Source of the DNA: an uncultured Bacteroidia bacterium
GTDB lineage: Bacteria; Bacteroidota; Bacteroidia; Bacteroidales; F082
Direction of reading: 5' to 3'
Assembly (NCBI GenBank): GCA_902769875.1
Contig: CACXQV010000018.1
Span: 1 to 42,350, forward strand
DNA: 42,350 bases
Shown one piece after another: positions 13,763 through 22,053 of the stretch. Below the pieces are notes generated by a model, which was not told the origin of the DNA, searched no databases, and saw only the letters and a list, made by a program, of their open reading frames with translations. How positions within the stretch are numbered: position 1 is the stretch's first letter; every line of letters begins with the position of its first letter. Made by a program: the position numbers and the translations under genes.

Positions 13763-14758
13763 ATGAAGAAAGCATTTTTTAGTTTGGTGCTTCTCTGCGG
13801 CCTCGCACTGATGGGCACCAGTTGCAAAGACAACAACAATGGAAACAACAACGGCAATGGCAATGTCACTCCCGAAGTGCAAAGCGGTGAGGTGGCCGTC
13901 GGCAACAACAAGGCTAACATTGTCACAGCCAAGGCCGTCAACTATGGCCAAAAGAATGCCATCGTCCTCGCATCCAAGGAGATGACCGCAGCCGAAAACG
14001 AAGGCATCGCCATCGTCTTCAACGGCAACATCGTCCCCGGCACTTACAGAATGGGCAGCAACTCGAAAGATCCCGTGCCCACCGTGGTCGGTTTCCACGA
14101 GTTCAACCTCGGCGAACTGCCTTTCATTATGGGCGCCGACACCTTGTGTTATGGCGACACCTATTTTTGGATGAACGGCGAACTTTCCGTCACCGAAAAC
14201 AATGGCACCTACACCGTCATTTTGTCACAATGTATGGGCACCAACGCCAACGGCTCCAATGTCCATTTGGCCTTGAACTTCAACGGCACACTGCCCACCT
14301 ACACCTTCGACACGGAGAACAAGTTCAAAATCGGCAACACCGAAAGCCCTGTCGGACTGGCGGGCATCACTGCGCTCAACGGTCTGAGTGCGCTTGGCCT
14401 CGATGTAAAGTCGATGCTCTTTATGTCGGCTGACCGCAAACGTTTCTTCATCGTCAGTTACTTGGGTGGTCAGGTCGTCGATGGTGAGTATAGCCTCGGG
14501 TATCTCGGCACACCTTATCTGCCCAAATTCCCTTGTGTACACGTTGCCCTCGACGGCGATTTCTGGACCTTCCAACCGCAAACGGGTTACATTGCAAAGG
14601 ATGGCACATTGAAGGTCGTCACCAACGACGACGGCACCAAGACCGTCACGATGGAGAACCTCAAACTCAAGAATGTGGAACACGAAAGCGAGTTCTTCTT
14701 CCCCATCCTCGATGGCGAGTTGCAATACCACGGCTATATGTATGAACTGAGTTTGTAA
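13763..14758 (+). CDS. Lipoprotein of unknown function (331 aa)
   Basis: The N-terminus is a lipoprotein signal peptide with lipobox: LVLLCGLALMGTSC, with the modified Cys21 followed by KDNNNGN, a flexible Asn/Gly tether. The body is beta-rich with no recognised motif (GEVAVGNNKANIVTAKAVNY, FNGNIVPGTYRMG), typical of secreted Bacteroidota proteins of the outer membrane or periplasm. The lysine and aspartate directly after the cysteine resemble the export-signal region for surface lipoproteins, but this is weak. It stands alone: the unknown gene upstream is separated by 92 bases, and a strong terminator follows before mutS2. Confidence 0.8.
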   Translation: MKKAFFSLVLLCGLALMGTSCKDNNNGNNNGNGNVTPEVQSGEVAVGNNKANIVTAKAVNYGQKNAIVLASKEMTAAENEGIAIVFNGNIVPGTYRMGSNSKDPVPTVVGFHEFNLGELPFIMGADTLCYGDTYFWMNGELSVTENNGTYTVILSQCMGTNANGSNVHLALNFNGTLPTYTFDTENKFKIGNTESPVGLAGITALNGLSALGLDVKSMLFMSADRKRFFIVSYLGGQVVDGEYSLGYLGTPYLPKFPCVHVALDGDFWTFQPQTGYIAKDGTLKVVTNDDGTKTVTMENLKLKNVEHESEFFFPILDGELQYHGYMYELSL

Positions 14759-14779
14759 GGGGTTATTCCTCCATAAATC

Positions 14780-14809
14780 AAGCCCGGATGCTTACATTCG
14801 GGCTTTTTT
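14780..14809 (+). terminator. Intrinsic terminator after the lipoprotein gene
   Basis: AAGCCCGGATG (14780-14790) pairs over 11 bp, with one G-T pair, with CATTCGGGCTT (14795-14805) around a CTTA loop, followed by a run of T. Confidence 0.9.
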
Positions 14810-14839
14810 GTGTACCTTTGCGACCTAAAAAAACGACCA

Positions 14840-17230
14840 GTGATTTACCCGACCAATTTTGAACAGAAAATCGGCTTCGTCAGCATCCGAAAAATGGTTT
14901 CCGGCCACTGCATCAGTCAGATGGGCTTGGAGAAAGTGGACGAAATGGCATTTTCGACCGACAAAGCCCTTATCCTCAAGAGTTTGGAGCAAACTGACGA
15001 GTTCATCCGCTTGCTGCAAACGGGCGTGCCTTTCCCCGTGCGCGATTTCCACGACTTGCGCGAGGCTTTCCATCAAATCCAAATCGAGGGAACCTGCCTC
15101 AGCGTGGAGGATTTGTTCGCTTTGAAACCATCGCTGAATGTTTTGGAAGCCATTTTGCGTTTCGGCCATTCGGAAGGCTCGGTCAATTTCCCTCAACTCA
15201 AATCGCTGATTGAGAACATTTTCATTGAACGAAGTATCTTTACTGAGGTCAATCGCCTCGTTGATGATAAGGGCGAAATCCCCGACAACGCCTCCACCGA
15301 ATTGTTGGAAATCCGCCAAAGCATCCGCCGCAAGCAAGGCGGCATTGAGAAGCGCATCCGCCAAATTATGGGCGACGCCAAGACTGCGGGCTGGGTCGAC
15401 CAGAAATCGGAAATCACCATCCGCGACGGTCGTTTGGTCATCCCCGTGAAGGCGGGCGACAAACGCGCCATCCGAGGTTTCATCCACGACGAGTCGGCGA
15501 CAGGGCAAACCGTTTACATCGAACCTGCCGAAATTTTTGACACTTCCAACGAAATCAAGGAGTTGGAATATGCCGAAAGACGAGAAATCCGTCGTATTTT
15601 GATGGCTTTCACACGCTTGCTGCGGCCTTATCTTTCCGAATTGCGCAAGGCTTGGAATATGCTCGGTGAACTTGATTTCATCCGCGCCAAGGCATTGTTG
15701 GCCAATGAAATAGGTGGCATCAAGCCCGAAATCAAAGACATACCTTATATTAATTGGATTCAGGCGCGGCACCCGCTTTTGGAGCAAAAACTGAAAAAGC
15801 AAGGCAAACAAGTCGTTCCGTTGGACTTGCAACTCAATGAAACCGACCGTATTTTGGTCATCAGCGGGCCCAACGCTGGCGGCAAGTCCGTGTGCCTGAA
15901 AACCACTGGCCTGCTGCAATATATGCTGCAATGCGGCCTTATGCCACCAATGCGCATCGACTCTCAGTGCGGCCTTTTCGACAGCCTCTTCATCGACATC
16001 GGTGACGAGCAGTCCATTTTGGACGACCTTTCCACCTACAGTTCACACCTTATTAATATGAAGGCCCTGTTGGAAAACGCCGACGGAAAAACGCTGTTCC
16101 TCATTGATGAGTTTGGCACGGGCACCGAGCCGCAATTGGGCGGAGCCATCGCCGAGGCTATCTTGTTGGAACTCAACAAGAAACAGGCTTTCGGTATGGT
16201 CACGACGCACTATGCCAACCTGAAACTTTTGGCCGACAACCACGAGGGCATCATCAACGGAGCAATGCTGTTCGACACGCGCTTTATGCAGCCGATGTAC
16301 ATTATGCTCACAGGCAAACCCGGTTCCTCTTTCGCTTTTGAGATTGCCAAGAAAATCGGCTTTCCGAAACAAATCCTCGACGACGCAGCCAACATCACCG
16401 GCGACCAGCATCTGAAATTCGAGAAGCAGCTGCAACAGTTGGAAGTCGACAAAAAGGCCATCCGCAAGAAAGAACAAGACCTGCGCATTGCAGACCAACT
16501 TCTGACCGAGGTGGTGGAGAAATACAAAAAACTTTTGGCTGAACTTGAGGGCAAGAAAAAACAATATCTCCGCGACGCAGCGGCTGAGGCTCAGGAACTT
16601 ATATCAAAAGCGAACAGCCAAATCGAGCGCACCATCAAGGAAATCAAGGAGGCACAGGCGGAAAAAACCAAAACCAAGGAAATCCGCCAAAACCTTGAAA
16701 AGACCAAGGAAGAAATCGCGCAAAAAGCCAAGGAAGTGGCCGAAGCCAAGAAAAAAGAGGAAACAGAAGTCGTGCTGAAGGTGGGCGACACGGTTTGCAT
16801 CGAGGAAATGCAAGTGGTAGGCGAAATCCTCGCCATCAGCGACACCGACGCCACCATCTTGTTCGACAGTATTCGCTTGCGCACCTCGCCCGACAAACTC
16901 CGCAAGGTGAGTCGTGCCGAAGCACGCAAAACCCAACGACGCTGGCAGTCTGGCATCGCCGAAGACCTCAGCGAAAAGGCCGAGCATTTCGACCTCACCT
17001 TAGACGTGCGCGGCAAACGCGCCGATGAAGCCTTGGACATCGTCGACAAGTATTTGGACGAAGCCAAACTCCTCAGCATCAAGGAAGTGAGCATCCTCCA
17101 CGGCAAAGGCAACGGTATCCTCCGCAAACTCATCCGCGAAAAACTCAGCCACATCCACGAGGTGGAACGCTTTTGTGATGCCTCCTTGGAAACAGGTGGA
17201 ACGGGGATTACGCGAGTGTATTTCAGATAG
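14840..17230 (+). CDS. mutS2: MutS2 family ATPase/endonuclease
   Basis: This 796-residue protein has the MutS core and ATPase domain with P-loop GPNAGGKSVCLKTTG, Walker B LFLIDEFGTGTEP, a long charged coiled coil, a KOW-like stretch (VLKVGDTVCIEEMQVVGE) and a C-terminal Smr nuclease domain (LDVRGKRADEAL, LHGKGNGILRKLIRE). MutS2 proteins suppress recombination and in some bacteria rescue collided ribosomes; which applies here is not shown. The start is GTG 14840, giving VIYPTNFEQKIGF at the N-terminus as in relatives; no ATG is nearby. TACCTTTG at 14813-14820 is a -7 element only 20 bases ahead, so the leader is very short. Converges with the minus-strand block. Confidence 0.93.
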   Translation: MIYPTNFEQKIGFVSIRKMVSGHCISQMGLEKVDEMAFSTDKALILKSLEQTDEFIRLLQTGVPFPVRDFHDLREAFHQIQIEGTCLSVEDLFALKPSLNVLEAILRFGHSEGSVNFPQLKSLIENIFIERSIFTEVNRLVDDKGEIPDNASTELLEIRQSIRRKQGGIEKRIRQIMGDAKTAGWVDQKSEITIRDGRLVIPVKAGDKRAIRGFIHDESATGQTVYIEPAEIFDTSNEIKELEYAERREIRRILMAFTRLLRPYLSELRKAWNMLGELDFIRAKALLANEIGGIKPEIKDIPYINWIQARHPLLEQKLKKQGKQVVPLDLQLNETDRILVISGPNAGGKSVCLKTTGLLQYMLQCGLMPPMRIDSQCGLFDSLFIDIGDEQSILDDLSTYSSHLINMKALLENADGKTLFLIDEFGTGTEPQLGGAIAEAILLELNKKQAFGMVTTHYANLKLLADNHEGIINGAMLFDTRFMQPMYIMLTGKPGSSFAFEIAKKIGFPKQILDDAANITGDQHLKFEKQLQQLEVDKKAIRKKEQDLRIADQLLTEVVEKYKKLLAELEGKKKQYLRDAAAEAQELISKANSQIERTIKEIKEAQAEKTKTKEIRQNLEKTKEEIAQKAKEVAEAKKKEETEVVLKVGDTVCIEEMQVVGEILAISDTDATILFDSIRLRTSPDKLRKVSRAEARKTQRRWQSGIAEDLSEKAEHFDLTLDVRGKRADEALDIVDKYLDEAKLLSIKEVSILHGKGNGILRKLIREKLSHIHEVERFCDASLETGGTGITRVYFR

Positions 17231-17237
17231 CACAAAA

Positions 17238-17261
17238 AAAGCGAAGCCAAAAGCTCCGCTT
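17238..17261 (-). terminator. Terminator for the minus-strand YeaQ/engB/gls block
   Basis: Read on the minus strand, AAGCGGAGC (17261-17253) pairs with GCTTCGCTT (17247-17239) around TTTTG with one mismatch, and the helix is followed by TTTTTGTG. Confidence 0.65.
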
Positions 17262-17283
17262 AACTTATTGACGTTGGTCAGAC

Positions 17284-17532
17284 TTACTTCTTATTCTTAA
17301 TCCTGGAAACAAGCCAAAGCAGCACCACGGAACCAACAACGCCAACCAAAAGCTGACCCCAGAATGTTGTTTTGGGTGCAGCACCCAACAAGCCAAAAAG
17401 CCAGCTGCCCAAAAAGCCGCCGACAATACCGACAAGGATGCAAATCAAAAGACCCATACTTTTGTCCATGATTTTACCGGCAACAAAACCAGCAATCGCA
17501 CCGATTAAAACAGATACAAGAATACCACCCAT
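17284..17532 (-). CDS. GlsB/YeaQ/YmgE family small membrane protein (stress type)
   Basis: This 82-residue protein consists of three membrane helices rich in glycine (LVSVLIGAIAGFVAGKIM, GLLICILVGIVGGFLGSWLF, LLVGVVGSVVLLWLV) and a short basic tail. It matches the transglycosylase-associated/YeaQ family, linked to general stress in other bacteria; its activity is not known. The family is sometimes called GlsB, which is unrelated to the glycine-lipid enzyme upstream. It lies 40 bases behind engB on the same strand and may have its own AT-rich promoter there. Confidence 0.9.
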   Translation of the reverse strand: MGGILVSVLIGAIAGFVAGKIMDKSMGLLICILVGIVGGFLGSWLFGLLGAAPKTTFWGQLLVGVVGSVVLLWLVSRIKNKK

Positions 17533-17572
17533 AGCAATAATTATTTAGTTGATTATTAATTAGTTAATAGTA

Positions 17573-18190
17573 TCATTTCCTGTTCATCAGGTTAGACATT
17601 TCGGCGTTTTGCTGCTCGATGTAGTCAAGCACTTCGTCGCGTCCGGTCTTTTTTTCCGCCGAGGTGATGAAAATGGGCGGCAGTTCCTCCCAGTCTTCCA
17701 GCAATTTCGCCTTGAACGCTTCCACGTTCTTGTCCAACTCAGCCTTCGAAACCTTGTCGGCCTTGGTGAAAATGATGCAAAACGGCATTTGGCTTTCGCC
17801 GAGCCACTCGATGAAGCCCAAGTCGTTGTTTTGCGGCTCGATACGCGCATCGACGAGGACAAAAGTACACACCAAATTGCGCCGCCGCGTGATGTAATTA
17901 TTGATCATCACCCGCCACTGTTCACGGGTCTTCTTCGAATGCTGCGCGTAGCCATAGCCCGGCAAATCAACGAGATACCAAGCGTTGTTGACGATGAAAT
18001 GGTTGATGGCCACCGTCTTGCCCGGCACCGACGAGGTCTTGGCCAAGCCTCTGCGCTGCACCAGCATATTAATAAGAGAGGATTTGCCCACATTGGAGCG
18101 ACCGATGAAGGCATATTCAGGAATGTTGTCGTTGGGCAAGAACTCGAAACGAGTGTTGCTCATCAGGAATTCGGCTTTGTTAATTTGCAT
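17573..18190 (-). CDS. engB: Ribosome-assembly GTPase EngB/YsxC
   Basis: This 205-residue GTPase of the TrmE-Era-EngA family helps assemble the large ribosomal subunit. The G motifs are visible: G1 GRSNVGKS (30-37), the switch region [14 protein letters not shown]3 DLPGYG (75-80), G4 TKAD (142-145) and a G5-like TSA near residue 176. Length is normal. Its ATG overlaps the last 11 bases of the acyltransferase gene upstream, so translation is likely coupled. The first Met is chosen because the second (Met10) would remove residues conserved in the family. Confidence 0.95.
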   Translation of the reverse strand: MQINKAEFLMSNTRFEFLPNDNIPEYAFIGRSNVGKSSLINMLVQRRGLAKTSSVPGKTVAINHFIVNNAWYLVDLPGYGYAQHSKKTREQWRVMINNYITRRRNLVCTFVLVDARIEPQNNDLGFIEWLGESQMPFCIIFTKADKVSKAELDKNVEAFKAKLLEDWEELPPIFITSAEKKTGRDEVLDYIEQQNAEMSNLMNRK

Positions 18191-19157
18191 AAAACGGCAT
18201 TTTCAAGTGTTCAGGAATTTCATTCATATCGTAGATCAGATGGCGTTTCACCTTTTCCTCAAACATGTCGCTGATGGTGATGAGGATGCCCGTTTCTTCC
18301 ACCTTGCCGAAGCCGGGGTTGAGCGCCGTGCCAAACGAGCGCAAAGTAGGCGAAAGGTTCATGTAGGCATTCACCAAAGGCGGCACGGCAGCGCCACGCT
18401 CACGCACCTGACGCACCAAAATCTTGTAGTCGTCGCGATAGTTCCCACCAACGAAAACCGACTCGAGCCACTCACGGTCGGCCTTGATGGGCAAATCGAG
18501 TTCGGGGCGAACCGTCACCAGATGTTCCTTGTCGGGGAAATGCTTCTGGATGAAAAACAGAATCATGTCGCGCGAGGTCCGTTCCAAGTGCGGATACATC
18601 GTCACCTTGCCAAAATAATACTTGGCCTCGGAATAGATGTCGAGCAGCGAACCCAATCCATCCCACAGATTATCAAGCGAATACATACCTTTTGACAAGC
18701 TCTTGGAAGGTTGGTAATTGGGCTGCACGAATGAACGGCCCAGCTCGATAGTGTCAGGCAAATAATCTTGCACAAACCGCTCAGAATAATGGAAGAGCTC
18801 GCTTGTGGGCGTATCCACCTGCCCGTCGTCGTCGAGCGGAAGGCCGTCGCAAAGCAGGAAGCGGTAGCCGCCAACGATGGCTTTGTCGACCGGATTCCAA
18901 ACGATGAGCTGGTGGAAATAATTCTCCTTGCGGACGTCCCAGTCGTCGATGTCGCAGTCGAGGCCAGTGCCACCGCCCGAGTCGCGGAAACTGATTTCGC
19001 GCAAGCGGCCGATCTCTCGCATGATGTTGGGCGAATCGTGGGCCGAAAGAATGTAAATCTCGTTTCCGGCATTGTTCGTCTTGCGGAAAAACTTGTCTTT
19101 GGTCAGCTCATCCATAATGGCCTCCAAGGGCACCGGTGCAATAATGTCTTTCATCAT
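18180..19157 (-). CDS. glsB: GNAT-type N-acyltransferase, likely glycine-lipid GlsB
   Basis: This 325-residue protein belongs to the hemolysin-like acetyltransferase family (Acetyltransf_5). The N-terminal half carries the GNAT region ([44 protein letters not shown]), and the C-terminal half is a family extension ([20 protein letters not shown]). In Bacteroides thetaiotaomicron the GlsB N-acyltransferase joins a 3-hydroxy fatty acid to glycine, the first step of glycine-lipid synthesis, and works with the O-acyltransferase GlsA encoded beside it. The same pair is found here, overlapping by ATGA, which supports the assignment. The start is the first of two consecutive Met codons at the overlap. 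Confidence 0.85.
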   Translation of the reverse strand: MMKDIIAPVPLEAIMDELTKDKFFRKTNNAGNEIYILSAHDSPNIMREIGRLREISFRDSGGGTGLDCDIDDWDVRKENYFHQLIVWNPVDKAIVGGYRFLLCDGLPLDDDGQVDTPTSELFHYSERFVQDYLPDTIELGRSFVQPNYQPSKSLSKGMYSLDNLWDGLGSLLDIYSEAKYYFGKVTMYPHLERTSRDMILFFIQKHFPDKEHLVTVRPELDLPIKADREWLESVFVGGNYRDDYKILVRQVRERGAAVPPLVNAYMNLSPTLRSFGTALNPGFGKVEETGILITISDMFEEKVKRHLIYDMNEIPEHLKMPFYAN

Positions 19158-20029
19158 ATCGTGTATTCTTTTTGAGGGTCAAAAACCGAATCGGGATCGT
19201 TGGCAAGCTGGTAGGAGAACCTGCGCAGCTTCTCGGCCCATTGCGCGTCGGTGAAGCGGCGGTCGAGCGTCTGGTAGGGAACAGGTTTGCCGAAGGTGAT
19301 GGTCAGCTGTTTGTTGCGCTGCTTGAAGAACTCGTCGACGAGGAAAGCCATCTCTATGTTCACCTTGATACCCAATCGTTTGCGCCACATGGCAAGGTTG
19401 TAGAAGAAGTTGGAGTTGCGTCCTTCGATGTGTACCGGGACGATGTCGCGCCGATAGGCTTTCGATTTGGTCACGAAGGTTTTCTTCCAGTCCAGATCCA
19501 TGATTTTCCCGCCTTTGGTCTTTCGCGAACAGAGGCCGAAGGGGAAATAGCAAATCGTGGCGTCGCCCGCGAAGGTCTCGTTGAAAAGGCGCAAGTTTTC
19601 CTCGCGATTGGTCGTCGCGCTCCCCACCTTGCTGACCGGGATGAAAATCGGCTGAAGGTTCTTCACGAACATCAGGAAATCGTTGACCGGGGTGAGCACC
19701 TCTCCCCTATTGTTCCCGATGGCGCCGATGAGCGCGATGCCGTCGAGGCCGCCCAAAGGATGGTTGGAAGCCACCAAGACGCGGTCGGGAGCCATCAGGT
19801 TGTCGACACCTTTCAGCACCACTTCGAGGTTGAAGTCGGCCACCACCGCATTGATGAAGTCGATGCCTTGTTTGTCGGCATACTTCGTCAAAATATCGTT
19901 GATGTCGTCCTCGTGCAGCAGGCGCTGGATTTTCCTGAACAGCCATTCGGGCATGTGTTTCATCAACTTAGGCACCTTGGCGGTGAAAATCTTCCTGAAA
20001 TCGATGAGATTATTTTGTGGCGTCTCCAT
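19154..20029 (-). CDS. glsA: PlsC-like O-acyltransferase, likely glycine-lipid GlsA
   Basis: This 291-residue protein (start ATG 20029, reading METPQNNLIDF) carries the acyltransferase motif as SNHPLGGLDGIAL, followed by EVLTPVNDFLMFVKNL, ENLRLFNETFAGDATICYFP and VPVHIEGRNSNFF. It resembles membrane-surface acyltransferases of the lysophosphatidate/hemolysin type. GlsA adds the second acyl chain to the N-acyl glycine made by GlsB; glycine lipids and their serine-bearing relatives are major lipids of Bacteroidota. A GGAGGG sequence stands about 10 bases before the start. TATTTTTG (20063-20056) is a possible -7 element. It heads the unit glsA-glsB-engB. Confidence 0.85.
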   Translation of the reverse strand: METPQNNLIDFRKIFTAKVPKLMKHMPEWLFRKIQRLLHEDDINDILTKYADKQGIDFINAVVADFNLEVVLKGVDNLMAPDRVLVASNHPLGGLDGIALIGAIGNNRGEVLTPVNDFLMFVKNLQPIFIPVSKVGSATTNREENLRLFNETFAGDATICYFPFGLCSRKTKGGKIMDLDWKKTFVTKSKAYRRDIVPVHIEGRNSNFFYNLAMWRKRLGIKVNIEMAFLVDEFFKQRNKQLTITFGKPVPYQTLDRRFTDAQWAEKLRRFSYQLANDPDSVFDPQKEYTI

Positions 20030-20191
20030 AAAACGTAACCCTCCAATTCGAGGCAAAAATAGTAAAAAGTAAAAAGCCGACATTTGTTTTTGCCAAAAAT
20101 CGCGACAAAAACGGGACAAAGCCCTCTGTCATCAACAATTATGGACATTGATACCATTTTGTAAAATAAAGAATTAACACAATGTCAACAA

Positions 20192-20233
20192 AGTTATGAA
20201 CAAACAATGCCGAGTTATGAACAAACAATGTTG
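20192..20233. repeat. 21-bp direct repeat upstream of mraZ
   Basis: AGTTATGAACAAACAATG plus CCG (20192-20212) is followed immediately by the same 18 bases plus TTG (20213-20233). It lies between glsA and mraZ and could be a regulatory site for either; nothing more can be read from it. Confidence 0.8.
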
Positions 20234-20250
20234 AAAACTATTTTATGATT

Positions 20251-20295
20251 AAGTGTCAGGAAGTGTCAAAAAATGGGAAAAAGTGTTTACCTTTG
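20251..20295 (+). promoter_or_regulatory. MraZ-box-like array overlapping the mraZ promoter
   Basis: Four 10-base units stand head to tail: AAGTGTCAGG, AAGTGTCAAA, AAATGGGAAA and AAGTGTTTAC (20251-20290). MraZ proteins bind direct repeats spaced by 10 bp, as TGGGN in enteric bacteria, so this is probably the autoregulatory site of the cluster, with AGTGT as a local version. The -7 element TACCTTTG (20288-20295) overlaps the last unit, so bound MraZ would exclude polymerase. Confidence 0.65.
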
Positions 20296-20318
20296 CAGCT
20301 GAAAAACGACGAAACGAA

Positions 20319-20771
20319 ATGAGTTACTTGGTAGGACATTACAACTGCAAATTGGACGCGAAAGGGCGCATTTTGGTCCCCAGCGAGTTCAAGGAGCAAT
20401 TGGGCACACAGGTGGAGGAAGGCTTCGTGCTTCGCCCCGGCCTGCACGCCCACTGCCTCGAGCTCTACACGCGCAAGGACTGGGACGAAGTGCAAGACCA
20501 GCTGCGCTCGGCCTTCAGCCAATTCAAGGCCAAGCAGGAAGCAGTGTTGCGCAAGTACAACGCCGGCGCGCGTCTCGTGAAACTCGACGCGAGCGGGCGA
20601 CTGCTCATCACCAAGGACCTCGCGGAAAAGGCCTCGCTTGCCAAGGACATCGTCATCACCTCGGTGACAACGAAGATGGAAATCTGGGACAAGGACCTCT
20701 ACGAACAGTCCATCAACGGCGACCTCAGCGACGAGGAATTTTTCGAATTGCTCGACGAAAACATCAAATAA
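20319..20771 (+). CDS. mraZ: Transcriptional regulator MraZ
   Basis: This 150-residue protein has two MraZ (AbrB-like) half domains, each with the DNA-contacting DxxxR signature: KLDAKGRILVP near residue 13 and KLDASGRLLIT near residue 86. MraZ is the first gene of the dcw cluster and regulates it. The start is ATG 20319 (MSYLVGHYNCKLD), 24 bases after the -7 element; the in-frame upstream codons would lie ahead of transcription start. rsmH follows after 14 bases. Confidence 0.95.
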   Translation: MSYLVGHYNCKLDAKGRILVPSEFKEQLGTQVEEGFVLRPGLHAHCLELYTRKDWDEVQDQLRSAFSQFKAKQEAVLRKYNAGARLVKLDASGRLLITKDLAEKASLAKDIVITSVTTKMEIWDKDLYEQSINGDLSDEEFFELLDENIK

Positions 20772-20785
20772 GGGGAGGGCCAAAA

Positions 20786-21685
20786 ATGTATCACAATCCG
20801 GTCATGTTGGATGAATGCATCGAGGGGCTTAACATCAAGCCCGATGGCGTGTATGCCGATGTCACCTTTGGCGGCGGCGGCCATTCGCGTGCCATCCTTG
20901 ACCGCCTCACCACGGGCCATCTCTACGCCTTCGACCAAGACGAAGATGCCGCCGCGAATGCTTTCGACGACGACCGTTTCACCTTCATCCCACAGAATTT
21001 CAAGTATTTCAAGAACTTCATCCAGCTCTATCAGGGCGGCCAGATTGACGGCGTCATCGCCGACTTGGGCGTTTCGTCGCACCAATTCGACACCCCGGAG
21101 AAAGGATTCTCGACGCGCTTCGACGGGCCTTTGGACATGCGCATGAGCCAAATGACCTCCAACGACGCCGCCACCGTGGTCAACACCTACGACCACGCCG
21201 AACTGACGCGCATCTTCCGCCTCTACGGCGAAATGCAGCAGCCCCAACTCTTCGCCTCCGACATCGTCATAGCCCGCGAAAACGAGCCCATAGAGACCAC
21301 CGAGCAGCTGAAGGCCGCCGTCGGACGCCGTTTGCCACGCGGTCGCGAAAACAAGGTTCTCGCGCAGCTCTTCCAAGCCTTGCGCATCGAGGTGAACCAA
21401 GAGCTGGAAGCCCTCGCCGCCTTCCTCGGCCAATGCCCCGAAATGCTGAAGCCGGGCGGACGGCTCGTGGTGATGTCGTACCACTCATTGGAAGACCGCC
21501 TCGTGAAAAACTTCATGAAGACCGGCAACGCCGAGGGCAAGGAAGAGAAAGACTTTTTCGGCAACCTTCTCACACCCTACACCATAATCACACGCAAGCC
21601 CATCACAGCCTCCGACGAGGAGAACGCGAACAACAGCCGGGCCCGCAGCGCGAAACTCAGAATTGCGGAAAGGAAAAAACAATGA
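20786..21685 (+). CDS. rsmH: 16S rRNA (cytosine1402-N4)-methyltransferase RsmH
   Basis: This 299-residue S-adenosylmethionine-dependent enzyme methylates C1402 in the decoding centre of 16S rRNA. Visible are the N-terminal HNPVML, the binding loop ADVTFGGGGHSRAIL (residues 24-38), IADLGVSSHQFD and the C-terminal VVMSYHSLEDRLVKNF and RSRARSAKLR-like end (SRARSAKLRIAER). Its stop overlaps the ftsL ATG as ATGA. Confidence 0.97.
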   Translation: MYHNPVMLDECIEGLNIKPDGVYADVTFGGGGHSRAILDRLTTGHLYAFDQDEDAAANAFDDDRFTFIPQNFKYFKNFIQLYQGGQIDGVIADLGVSSHQFDTPEKGFSTRFDGPLDMRMSQMTSNDAATVVNTYDHAELTRIFRLYGEMQQPQLFASDIVIARENEPIETTEQLKAAVGRRLPRGRENKVLAQLFQALRIEVNQELEALAAFLGQCPEMLKPGGRLVVMSYHSLEDRLVKNFMKTGNAEGKEEKDFFGNLLTPYTIITRKPITASDEENANNSRARSAKLRIAERKKQ

Positions 21686-22053
21686 AAGAGGAAAAAGAAA
21701 AAAACCAGAAAAAGAAAGGCGGCAAAACCGTCATGAAAGTGCTGGGCGGGACCTTTCTCGTGAAGGAAAGTTTCTCGAAGCAGTTCCCCTTCATGGTCTA
21801 TGTGACCCTGCTGCTGATGATCATCATCACCAACACTTACATTGCCGAGGAGCACAACCGCAAACTGACCGACACCGGGAAGCGGCTCTACGACCTTCAG
21901 GTGGAATACGTGCAAGTGAAGTCGGAAATCATGGAAGCCTCAAAGCAGTCGGTGCTGGCCAAGAAACTGGAAGGCACCGGGCTCAAGGAAGCCGTGGAGC
22001 CGATGCGCCGCATCAACATCGAAGACGAACCCTCAAAATCCCCGCAACAATGA
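21682..22053 (+). CDS. ftsL: FtsL-like division protein
   Basis: This 123-residue single-pass protein has a basic cytoplasmic N-terminus (KEKNQKKKGGK), a membrane helix (about residues 37-56, FMVYVTLLLMIIITNTYIA) and a periplasmic heptad region (DTGKRLYDLQVEYVQVKSEI). This topology, length and position between rsmH and ftsI are those of FtsL, which joins FtsQ and FtsB to activate septal wall synthesis. Sequence conservation is low as usual for the family, so the name rests mainly on topology and place. It overlaps both neighbours by ATGA. Confidence 0.85.
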   Translation: MKEEKEKNQKKKGGKTVMKVLGGTFLVKESFSKQFPFMVYVTLLLMIIITNTYIAEEHNRKLTDTGKRLYDLQVEYVQVKSEIMEASKQSVLAKKLEGTGLKEAVEPMRRINIEDEPSKSPQQ

